Source: Leucothrix mucor
GTDB lineage: Bacteria > Pseudomonadota > Gammaproteobacteria > Thiotrichales > Thiotrichaceae
Assembly: GCA_015662325.1 (NCBI GenBank)
Contig: DQUJ01000149.1
Coordinates: 1-6,991 of the forward strand
Reading direction: 5' to 3'
DNA length: 6,991 nt
A program made the position numbers and the translations under genes. The stretch's first letter is position 1, and every line of letters begins with the position of its first letter. Of this stretch, positions 1-6,973 are shown in pieces. A model generated the notes under the pieces. That model was given only the letters and a program-made list of their open reading frames with translations. It did not search any database and had not been told where the DNA came from.

Positions 1-432
1 GGCAGTGAATCAAATATTATTAATATCTTGAATTTTGTATTGCATGGATTGATGGCGCCCCCGTTCTGGTTAGCGATGGCTGGTTTAGGTAGCGCATGGT
101 TTATTTATATGAAGAAACCCTCCATTGCAACGACGGCTTACAATACTTTACGCCCAATCCATACCTTGTTGGATAAAAAATATTTTGCAGATGAATTTAA
201 TATGACCGTGTTTGCAGGCGGCGCATTAGCATTAGGCAGAGGGTTATGGGCGGCAGGTGATCGCTTCTTGATTGATGGTTTGATGGTGAATGGAACGGCT
301 AAAGTAACGGGCTGGTTCTCATCTATTGCGCGTCATGTACAAACAGGTTATTTATATCATTATGCGTTCTCTATTATATTAGGTGTGTTGGCAATCATGA
401 GTTGGTTATTGTTCGGAGCAAACTATGTTTAG
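1..432 (+). CDS. nuoL: NADH-quinone oxidoreductase subunit L (NuoL), C-terminal fragment
   Basis: This is the last 143 residues of NuoL, the distal proton-pumping antiporter-like membrane subunit of respiratory complex I. The frame is open from the first base of the window, so the gene is cut by the window edge. The TTG at position 28 is an internal Leu codon, not a start. Complete NuoL proteins are about 610-680 residues, so roughly the last quarter is present. Visible features are a hydrophobic helix (PPFWLAMAGLGSAWFIYM), a polar amphipathic stretch with the family-typical LDKKYFADEF and GRGLWAAGDRFLIDGLMVNG segments (the region of the long lateral helix HL), and a final membrane helix after QTGYLYHYAF that ends in MSWLLFG. 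The frame stops at TAG 430-432 and overlaps the nuoM start by 8 nt, which suggests translational coupling. Identification rests on sequence character plus the L-M-N gene order; I am very confident. Confidence 0.96.
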   Translation, partial: GSESNIINILNFVLHGLMAPPFWLAMAGLGSAWFIYMKKPSIATTAYNTLRPIHTLLDKKYFADEFNMTVFAGGALALGRGLWAAGDRFLIDGLMVNGTAKVTGWFSSIARHVQTGYLYHYAFSIILGVLAIMSWLLFGANYV

Positions 433-1951
433 TGGTATGTTTGATGGCTATTTGCTCAGTGTATTAATTTGGTTGCCTATTATTGGCGGCATTATCACCT
501 TATTTAGTGGTGATAAATTTGGCGCACGCCCCGTTGCGTTAATTGTCAGCATACTTACATTTGTGATCAGTCTATTGCTCTGGACGGGTTTTAACCCCGA
601 AGGTTACCAGATGCAGTTTGTTGAATCTGTGCCTTGGATTGAAGCGTTTAACATCAATTATAGTTTAGGTGTTGATGGAATATCGATGCCACTTATTTTG
701 CTGAATACCTTCATTACGGTATTGATTGTATTAGCAGGTTGGGAAGTTATAAAGAAGAAACCTGCGCAATACATGGCTGCTTTCTTGATTATGGAAGGCA
801 TCATCAATGGTGTGTTTGCGGCGCAAGACTCCATTCTTTTTTATGTGTTCTTCGAAGCGATGTTAATCCCGATGTTTATCGTGATCGGTATTTGGGGTGG
901 CGATGATCGTATCTACGCGACGATCAAATTCTTCCTCTATACCTTCTTCGGTTCGGTGTTTATGTTGGTGAGCCTCATTTATATGTACAATCAGGCGGGT
1001 AGTTTTGCGATTGCTGATTTACATGATGTAAAGCTTAGTATGACCGCCCAGATTCTTATTTTCTTATCATTCCTGATTGCGTTTGGTGTCAAAGTCCCGA
1101 TGTGGCCCGTCCATACATGGTTGCCCGATGCACACGTACAAGCACCCACAGGTGGATCGGTCATTCTAGCAGCAGTTATGTTAAAAATCGGTGGTTACGG
1201 TTTCTTGCGATTTTCTTTGCCGATGGTGCCAGATGCCGCTAAAGAATTAGCGTGGTTAGTGATTTTTATGTCGCTAACGGCGGTGGTTTATATCGGGTTT
1301 ATCGCATTAGTACAAAAAGATATGAAGAAGCTAGTGGCATATTCATCTATCGCCCATATGGGTTTTGTAACGCTCGGTTTTTTCTTGATATACCCTATTA
1401 TGACGGCTAGTAATGGAAGTAGCGAAGGTTCTTTACTTAGCTTGCAAGGCGGGATGATGCAAATGATTTCGCACGGTTTTATATCGGGCGCGATGTTCAT
1501 TAGTATCGGTGTGCTTTATGATCGTATGCACACGCGTGATATAACCGCTTATGGTGGTGTATCGAATCGTATGCCTTGGTTTGCGGCGTTCTTTGTTTTA
1601 TTTGCAATGGCAAATACAGGTCTACCTGGAACATCAGGCTTTGTTGGCGAATTCATGGTTATTCTTGCAAGTTATAAAGCCAATTTCTGGATTGCATTTT
1701 TAGGTGCAACGACATTAATTGTCGGGGCAGCTTATACCTTGTGGCTGGTCAAACGCGTCATTTTTGGTGCGGTAACAAATGATAATGTGGCGGCGTTACA
1801 CGATATAAATAAACGCGAAACCTTTATTTTGGCAACATTAGCGTTCTTTGTTTTATTGTTAGGATTGTGGCCAGAGCCGTTAATACATGTAATGAATGAT
1901 TCGCTGGTTCATGTCATTGAACAAGCCACTACAAGTAAGCTGGTGAAATAA
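425..1951 (+). CDS. nuoM: NADH-quinone oxidoreductase subunit M (NuoM)
   Basis: NuoM is an inner-membrane antiporter-like subunit of complex I that carries one proton-translocation channel. The 508-residue length matches the family, and the protein is hydrophobic throughout, consistent with about 14 membrane helices. Diagnostic residues are visible: Glu144 in FFEAMLIPM; Lys223 in FGVKVPMWPVHTWLPDAH, followed by VQAPTGGS; and Lys254 in VMLKIGGYG. By family knowledge these correspond to the E. coli NuoM proton-channel residues Glu144, Lys234 and Lys265. LVAYSSIAHMGFV (about 304-316) and QMISHGFISGAMF are further family signatures. The ATG at 425 is preceded by GGAG (415-418) at a 6-nt spacing, inside the end of nuoL. 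A second Met four codons in (437) is less well placed. A short polar loop (TASNGSSEGSLLSLQGG) precedes the QMISHG helix. Nothing looks damaged. Confidence 0.97.
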   Translation: MFSGMFDGYLLSVLIWLPIIGGIITLFSGDKFGARPVALIVSILTFVISLLLWTGFNPEGYQMQFVESVPWIEAFNINYSLGVDGISMPLILLNTFITVLIVLAGWEVIKKKPAQYMAAFLIMEGIINGVFAAQDSILFYVFFEAMLIPMFIVIGIWGGDDRIYATIKFFLYTFFGSVFMLVSLIYMYNQAGSFAIADLHDVKLSMTAQILIFLSFLIAFGVKVPMWPVHTWLPDAHVQAPTGGSVILAAVMLKIGGYGFLRFSLPMVPDAAKELAWLVIFMSLTAVVYIGFIALVQKDMKKLVAYSSIAHMGFVTLGFFLIYPIMTASNGSSEGSLLSLQGGMMQMISHGFISGAMFISIGVLYDRMHTRDITAYGGVSNRMPWFAAFFVLFAMANTGLPGTSGFVGEFMVILASYKANFWIAFLGATTLIVGAAYTLWLVKRVIFGAVTNDNVAALHDINKRETFILATLAFFVLLLGLWPEPLIHVMNDSLVHVIEQATTSKLVK

Positions 1952-1952
1952 T

Positions 1953-3521
1953 ATGTTTCTTATCAACCTAATCCCAATGGGCTACGAAGTTCCTAACTTT
2001 TCACTCGTGATGCCAGAGATTATTTTACTAGCAGGCGCTTGTTTTGTGTTGTTAGCGGATCTTTTTGTAAGTGATAAAAATCGCTTCATAACTTATTTGA
2101 TGGCACAAATTGTATTGCTAGTGACCGCAGGCTTATTGCTGGCGAGTTTTTTAGATGGTGCAACTTTAATTACAACGTCTGCCACTACGGTTAAGACAAC
2201 GTTTAGTGATATGTTTGTGCTTGACCCGATGGCGCGGGTGTTGAAGATTTCAATCTTGCTTATCACCGCAGGTGTGTTTGTTTATTCCCGTGATTATTTA
2301 CGTGAAAGGCAAATGTATAAAGGTGAATATTTCACGCTAGCGTTGTTTGCCGTACTCGGTATGATGATTATGGTTTCTGCCAAAACCATGTTGTTGATTT
2401 ATTTGGGTTTAGAATTACTTTCCTTATCTATGTATGCCATGGTCGCATTTAGACGTAATGACGGCAGAGCCTCCGAAGCGGCAATGAAATACTTTGTATT
2501 AGGTGCAATTGCATCGGGCATGTTGCTTTACGGTATGTCGATTATTTATGGTGTTAGCGGTAGTTTGCATCTGGATCATATTGCCGTTTATATGAAAGAT
2601 CATCCGGTGATGCAGAATATTGGCTTATTGCTCGGCTTAGCCTTCATCATCGTTGGGCTTGGTTTTAAACTCGGTGTTGTCCCGTTTCACATGTGGGTTC
2701 CCGATGTATATGATGGTTCGCCAACGGCGGTTACATTATTTCTTGGAACGGCTCCTAAAATAGCTGCTTTTGCCATGGTGATTCGTTTGCTGGTTGAAGG
2801 ATTGGGCGATATGGTTCAAGGCTGGCAACAGATTTTAGCAATACTCGCAGCCCTCTCTTTATTGCTTGGAAATATCATTGCTATCGCGCAAACCAACATT
2901 AAACGTATGTTGGCCTATTCCACGATTTCACACATGGGTTTTGTGGTTATGGGGATCCTAGCGGGTAGTCAGACGGGTTATGCCGCCTCTATGTTTTATG
3001 TGATTACCTATGCGATTATTGCAATGGGCGGTTTTGCAGTTGTAATTTTATTAAGTCGCGATGGGGAAGAAGCAGATCAATTAGCAGATTTAAAAGGCTT
3101 GAGTTCACGTCATCCTTGGTACGCATTTATGATGATGTTGTTTTTATTTGCAATGGCAGGTGTTCCACCAACGGTTGGGTTCTACGCTAAGTTATCGGTT
3201 ATCAATGCAGTAGTCGATGCGCAGGGTGCTAATTTGGTTTGGCTTGCAGTATTTGCAGTGGTGATGTCAGTTGTTGGGGCTTACTATTATCTTCGTGCTA
3301 TCAAGCTAATGTATTTTGATGAGCCTGATAATATAAATCCAAATAATAATAATTTAGAAAATTCTACTTCACAGTCGGCATTGGATATATCGGTGCCTAT
3401 AAAACCTTCATGGGATTTTAATGTATTGCTTAGTGTGAATGGCTTGGCTGTACTGGTATTGGGTATTCTACCTGGTGCTTTAATGGCGCTTTGTGTTTGG
3501 GCGATACAAACAAGTTTGTAA
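1953..3521 (+). CDS. nuoN: NADH-quinone oxidoreductase subunit N (NuoN)
   Basis: NuoN is the third antiporter-like proton-pumping membrane subunit of complex I, and its gene commonly ends nuo operons. Conserved residues are visible: Glu154 in YLGLELLSLSMYAM; Lys239 in GFKLGVVPFHMWVPDVYDG; Lys269 in GTAPKIAAF; AYSTISHMGFVVMG (321-334); and Lys413 in PPTVGFYAKLSV. The lysines correspond to the E. coli NuoN channel lysines 217, 247 and 395. At 522 residues it is somewhat longer than many homologues (about 480-500). Part of the excess is a polar Asn/Ser-rich segment at about residues 457-485, just before the last membrane helix, partly encoded by an AAT-type triplet run near 3340-3351. The ATG at 1953 follows the nuoM stop by 1 nt and has GGTGA (1942-1946) 6 nt upstream. 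The alternative Met at 1977 has no visible ribosome-binding site. The frame ends at TAA 3519-3521 and is followed by a terminator. Confidence 0.97.
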   Translation: MFLINLIPMGYEVPNFSLVMPEIILLAGACFVLLADLFVSDKNRFITYLMAQIVLLVTAGLLLASFLDGATLITTSATTVKTTFSDMFVLDPMARVLKISILLITAGVFVYSRDYLRERQMYKGEYFTLALFAVLGMMIMVSAKTMLLIYLGLELLSLSMYAMVAFRRNDGRASEAAMKYFVLGAIASGMLLYGMSIIYGVSGSLHLDHIAVYMKDHPVMQNIGLLLGLAFIIVGLGFKLGVVPFHMWVPDVYDGSPTAVTLFLGTAPKIAAFAMVIRLLVEGLGDMVQGWQQILAILAALSLLLGNIIAIAQTNIKRMLAYSTISHMGFVVMGILAGSQTGYAASMFYVITYAIIAMGGFAVVILLSRDGEEADQLADLKGLSSRHPWYAFMMMLFLFAMAGVPPTVGFYAKLSVINAVVDAQGANLVWLAVFAVVMSVVGAYYYLRAIKLMYFDEPDNINPNNNNLENSTSQSALDISVPIKPSWDFNVLLSVNGLAVLVLGILPGALMALCVWAIQTSL

Positions 3522-3593
3522 GCTTCTTCTGTCTTTTTAAAACAAATTATGAAAAAAAACTTCTAAGTCTTTGGTTTTCATCCAGACAAACGG

Positions 3594-3622
3594 TTGCTCA
3601 TTGGCGACGAATGGATTAAAAT
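3594..3622 (+). promoter_or_regulatory. Candidate sigma-70 promoter downstream of nuoN
   Basis: TTGCTC (3594-3599) and TAAAAT (3617-3622) are separated by 17 nt. The -10 matches 5 of 6 consensus bases and the -35 only 3 of 6. It is the best promoter-like pair I found between nuoN and the next gene. The transcript would start near 3629 and meet the intrinsic terminator at 3670-3694 before reaching the gene at 3730. It could therefore drive that gene through partial read-through, make a short terminated RNA of about 65 nt, or be a chance match in AT-rich DNA. Pattern evidence only. Confidence 0.3.
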
Positions 3623-3669
3623 ATAGGCAACTTTTTGTGGGCTTGAGCCTGTTTGAAAAAATATTAACT

Positions 3670-3694
3670 AGCGGGGCTTTCCCGCTGTTTTTTT
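3670..3694 (+). terminator. Rho-independent terminator after the nuo operon
   Basis: A perfect 6-bp stem, AGCGGG (3670-3675) with CCCGCT (3681-3686), closes a 5-nt loop (GCTTT) and is followed one base later by a run of seven T (3688-3694). This is a standard intrinsic terminator on the + strand, about 150 nt after the nuoN stop. It most likely ends the nuo transcript. It also lies in the leader region of the downstream gene, so an attenuator role cannot be excluded. Confidence 0.85.
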
Positions 3695-3716
3695 ATATTA
3701 ATTAAGAAGAAAAATT

Positions 3717-3723
3717 AAAGGAG
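3717..3723 (+). promoter_or_regulatory. Strong Shine-Dalgarno site for the repeat protein
   Basis: AAAGGAG lies 6 nt upstream of the ATG at 3730. It is the strongest ribosome-binding site in the window. It fixes the start of the repeat protein and fits the signal peptide that begins exactly there. Confidence 0.8.
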
Positions 3724-3729
3724 TTTTAA

Positions 3730-5133
3730 ATGTTGATTAAGCATTATGCATCCATAGCTATTTTAGCACTATTGGTACCAGCTACATACGTGATGGCAGA
3801 AGATGAAAAAGCAGGTCGAATAGATGCGACGAATACATTACCAGATGCTAAGCCTGGTGAATGTTTTGCTAAAGTAATTGTTCCTGCTGAATACGAGACT
3901 AAATCAGAACAAGTATTGGTAAAGCCAGAATCTGAAAAAGTGGATATTACGCCTGCAACATTTGATAACGCAGAAAAAGAAATTGTAGTAAAAGAAGGTT
4001 TTACTAAGTTAAAAGCGGTTCCAGCTAAATTTAGAACTGAAACAGTTGAAATTGAAATTTCTCCTGCACGTACAGCATGGTCAACTAGCCTTGGCGCAAA
4101 AGCGATTGCAGCAAGTCCTGCACTTTTAGCAGGCGCAAAAGCAAACGGTGTTGATTTAGATGCGGCGAAAGTAGGCGAGTGTTTTAAAGAGTTTTATTCT
4201 CCGGCAGTTTATGAAACGACAGAAAAAGAAGTCTTAGTTAAAGAAGAATCAGAAGAAATTAAAATAGCATCTGCTCAGTTCGAGAAATCAGAAGAAACAG
4301 TGGTTGTAAAACAAGCAAGCAAAAAGAAAGTAGTGAAAGCTGCTGAGTACGAGACGATTGAAGAAAAAATCGAAATCGAGCCTGCTAAAGCGGTATGGAA
4401 AAAAGGTACGGGTCCAATCTCTAAAATTGATAACTCAACTGGCGAGATCATGTGTTTGGTACAAGTGCCAGCTAAATACAAAACGTTTAAAAAGACTGTA
4501 TTGAAAAGCTCACCGGCAATTGATCTTGTTGATATTCCAGAAGAAACTAAGAAAGTGACGATTAGCAAGTTAGTGAGTGATGCAACAGTTGATAAGGTGA
4601 AAATACCTGCTGAATACACGAAAGTTAAAATCACTAAGAAAACAAGCGATGCTAAATTCTCATGGCGTGTAGCAGGTACAGACGGAAGCGGTAAATATAC
4701 AGGTCATCAAGTATGTTTAACTGAAATTCCAGCAAAACATGCAACGATTAAAAAGCTAGTAGTTGATACCGCTGCAACAGTTCAAGAAGAAAAAGTACCT
4801 GCGGTAACTAAAGTTGTAAAAGTGAGTAATATTGCAACAGAAGCTCAAGAAATACGTACTAAGATACCAGCAGAGTACAGCACTGTTGAGAAACGCTACA
4901 AGATTTCTGCAGAGCGTTTAGAATGGCGTCGTGTGTTATGTAAGACAAACATGGGTGCAGACATCAATAAGCGTATTCAACAAGCGCTTAAAGATGCAGG
5001 TGTTTACACAGGTAAAGTTGACGGCAATATCGGTCGCGGCACAATGACTGCAGTCGAGCGTTACCAAAAAGAGAATGATCTTCCAACAGGCGGATTAACA
5101 ATTAAAGTACTAGAAAAGTTAGGTGTTATGTAA
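3730..5133 (+). CDS. Secreted four-repeat protein with C-terminal peptidoglycan-binding domain
   Basis: I do not recognise a named gene. The 467-residue protein starts with a Sec-type signal peptide: basic MLIKH, then a hydrophobic core (residues 6-20), with likely cleavage after Ala23 (YVMA|EDE). The mature protein holds four diverged repeats rich in Lys, Glu, Val and Thr: residues 45-117, 151-223, 242-312 and 329-399. Each begins at a Cys, contains two or more PA-x-Y/F-x-T submotifs followed by alternating hydrophobic/charged residues that look like beta strands, and ends at a Trp. Residues 409-467 fit a PG_binding_1-type domain: INKRIQQALKDAGVYTGKVDG, then GRGTMTAVERYQ and LPTGGLT. Inference: an exported protein anchored to or sensing the cell wall, with the repeats acting as a stalk or partner-binding region. 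Five cysteines (45, 151, 242, 329, 404) would allow disulfides in the periplasm. No catalytic motif is visible. It is probably transcribed alone: a terminator lies on each side, and it converges with tgt. It is more Lys- and A-rich than its neighbours. Coding status is very secure; the function is unknown. Confidence 0.9.
   Translation: MLIKHYASIAILALLVPATYVMAEDEKAGRIDATNTLPDAKPGECFAKVIVPAEYETKSEQVLVKPESEKVDITPATFDNAEKEIVVKEGFTKLKAVPAKFRTETVEIEISPARTAWSTSLGAKAIAASPALLAGAKANGVDLDAAKVGECFKEFYSPAVYETTEKEVLVKEESEEIKIASAQFEKSEETVVVKQASKKKVVKAAEYETIEEKIEIEPAKAVWKKGTGPISKIDNSTGEIMCLVQVPAKYKTFKKTVLKSSPAIDLVDIPEETKKVTISKLVSDATVDKVKIPAEYTKVKITKKTSDAKFSWRVAGTDGSGKYTGHQVCLTEIPAKHATIKKLVVDTAATVQEEKVPAVTKVVKVSNIATEAQEIRTKIPAEYSTVEKRYKISAERLEWRRVLCKTNMGADINKRIQQALKDAGVYTGKVDGNIGRGTMTAVERYQKENDLPTGGLTIKVLEKLGVM
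3862..4926 (+). repeat. Four tandem protein-level repeats, each running from Cys to Trp
   Basis: The units are 3862-4080, 4180-4398, 4453-4665 and 4714-4926. Cys-to-Trp distances are 72, 72, 70 and 70 residues, and the linkers between units shrink from 33 to 17 to 16 residues. Units 1 and 2 resemble each other most: both open GECF, then PA-x-YET, VLVK-x-ESE, VVK, and a final IEI-x-PA-x-x-x-W. Units 3 and 4 share CL-x-x-(I/V)PAK, a Lys-Lys pair, KIPAEY and a shorter end before Trp. The DNA is diverged, so this is an old duplication rather than a recent tandem repeat. The four Trp residues of the protein are exactly the four unit ends. Confidence 0.85.
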
Positions 5134-5135
5134 TT

Positions 5136-5258
5136 TAATAACGAGTTAGCTCACCTCTATCTTGTGCCATTTCAGTGTTGAAAAATGGTGATTTACATTT
5201 GTAAACTCACATTTTTCGCCTTAACTGACGTAAGATAGAGCAATCTAATCAGTTATTA
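5136..5258. repeat. Large compound imperfect palindrome between convergent genes
   Basis: Nested arms pair around one centre. The outer arm is TAATAAC (5136-5142) with GTTATTA (5252-5258), continued by GAgTTAG (5143-5149) with CTAATC (5245-5250). The middle arm is CTCTATCTT (5155-5163) with AAGATAGAG (5232-5240), perfect over 9 bp and extendable by wobble pairs. A short arm is CAGT (5173-5176) with ACTG (5224-5227). The inner hairpin (5180-5217) has 16 bp with two single-base bulges and an ATTT loop. The element begins 2 nt after the stop at 5133 and ends just before the terminator. It could be a structured 3' UTR, a small RNA, a palindromic repeat or a folded single-stranded DNA element; the sequence alone does not decide. 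Confidence 0.65.
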
Positions 5259-5263
5259 GATTG
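5241..5263. repeat. Perfect 9-bp inverted repeat, alternative to the outer palindrome arm
   Basis: CAATCTAAT (5241-5249) and ATTAGATTG (5255-5263) form a perfect 9-bp stem around a CAGTT loop. It abuts the 9-bp middle arm of the larger palindrome (ending at 5240) and lies 2 nt before the terminator's A-run. Its bases overlap the right outer arm of the palindrome (5245-5258), so the two folds are mutually exclusive. Confidence 0.7.
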
Positions 5264-5265
5264 AT

Positions 5266-5294
5266 AAAAAAACCGCATTAGTGCGGTTTTTTTT
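5266..5294. terminator. Bidirectional intrinsic terminator shared by the repeat protein gene and tgt
   Basis: The core stem is AACCGCA (5271-5277) with TGCGGTT (5282-5288) around a TTAG loop. An A-run (5266-5272) lies on the left and a T-run of eight (5287-5294) on the right. Each strand therefore reads as a GC-rich hairpin followed by Ts. It sits 24 nt past the tgt stop and about 130 nt past the stop of the repeat protein gene, and fits termination from both sides. Confidence 0.9.
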
Positions 5295-5318
5295 ATGCTT
5301 GTCATTTAGTAGTAAAAG

Positions 5319-6479
<1,161 letters not shown>

Positions 6480-6602
6480 TCAAAAGAATGCATATCATAT
6501 AGTAAAGAAGGCTTTGTATGAGAGGTATGAAGGATAAATTTTTCTTAAACCTTTCAATGTCCTTTAGAGGTTAATTTTAACTGAGCCGTTATTCTGTTTT
6601 AT

Positions 6603-6630
6603 AAAAAAAACTGAAAAAACTTGAAAAAAA
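6603..6630. other. Three helically phased A-tracts (predicted curved DNA)
   Basis: Runs of 8, 6 and 7 A start at 6603, 6614 and 6624, spaced by 11 and 10 bp, with CTG or TTG between them. A-tracts repeated at the helical period are known to bend DNA. Such bends often lie upstream of promoters or bind nucleoid proteins. Bending here is predicted from spacing alone. Confidence 0.6.
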
Positions 6631-6800
6631 CTGTGTTAAATACTAAAAGATCAACATTAGTTATTTGGAATGTCATAATTAAATAACCATACAAAACAGT
6701 CGGTTATGAAGTGGGTAAATTGATAAATATAGCTTGAATTGCCATTATGAGGCTCCGGAATATTGCTGTAGATTTTAGATAACGGTTTTCGAAGGTTGAA

Positions 6801-6806
6801 TATAAT
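6801..6806 (+). promoter_or_regulatory. Perfect -10 hexamer before the cytochrome remnant
   Basis: TATAAT matches the -10 consensus exactly. A start of transcription would fall near 6813. No convincing -35 lies 16-18 nt upstream, where the sequence is about GATAAC, and the TG at 6797-6798 is one base too far for an extended -10. In such AT-rich DNA this may be chance. Confidence 0.3.
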
Positions 6807-6812
6807 AAATAA

Positions 6813-6973
6813 ATGATATATTTAAAAAGTTAGGATTAATGATTGTTTTAGGTGCTTTTGCTTCGCCGGTAATGGCAGATACTTATATGGATGCGGCTTG
6901 GGCGAAAAAAGCCTGTAATGCATGTAATAAAAGCGCCACATTAACTGCAGGATTAGCAAAAATAAGTGAGTAA
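6813..6973 (+). pseudogene. Probable decayed c-type cytochrome (small class I type), 5' part
   Basis: The openable frame encodes KKLGLMIVLG, then AFASPVMA|DTYMDAAWAKKACNACN, then KSATLTAGLAKISE and a TAA at 6971-6973. This looks like a Sec signal peptide plus the N-terminus of a small periplasmic cytochrome c, where one expects CxxCH followed by a GPxL/KxI-type segment. Three features look like damage. The basic signal start (KK) has no ATG in frame; the ATG at 6813 would reach it only if one A were added to the A5 run at 6824-6828. The heme ligand His is Asn (CNACN). A stop follows 14 residues after the motif. The only in-frame ATG is 6839, giving 44 residues, with AGGA just 3 nt away, which is too close. 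It could instead be a genuine short secreted peptide or carry sequencing errors. The window ends 18 nt later, so the rest is unseen. Confidence 0.5.

Noticed and set aside
28..432. A separate 134-codon gene starting at TTG 28.
   Set aside because: The frame continues upstream to base 1 and the sequence is the NuoL C-terminus, so the TTG is internal.
1288..1500. 70-codon minus-strand open frame.
   Set aside because: It is fully antisense to conserved nuoM sequence and has no domain character of its own.
3640..3649. GGCTTGAGCC hairpin upstream of the terminator.
   Set aside because: Only three base pairs around a 4-nt loop; too short to support as a separate element.
4275..4634. 119-codon minus-strand open frame.
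   Set aside because: It lies inside the repeat protein gene, antisense to a clear signal-peptide/repeat coding frame. Its hydrophobic content is the mirror of Lys/Glu-rich codons.
5136..5258. Integron attC site: AAC...GTT outer boxes, bulged stems and a position right after a stop codon.
   Set aside because: The outer boxes TAATAAC and GTTATTA do not fit RYYYAAC/GTTRRRY, no second site lies upstream of the gene at 3730, and no integrase or cassette array is visible.
6839..6973. An intact 44-residue secreted peptide from ATG 6839.
   Set aside because: Not fully excluded, but the basic signal residues lie upstream of this ATG, the ribosome site is too close, and the CNACN motif fits a decayed cytochrome better.
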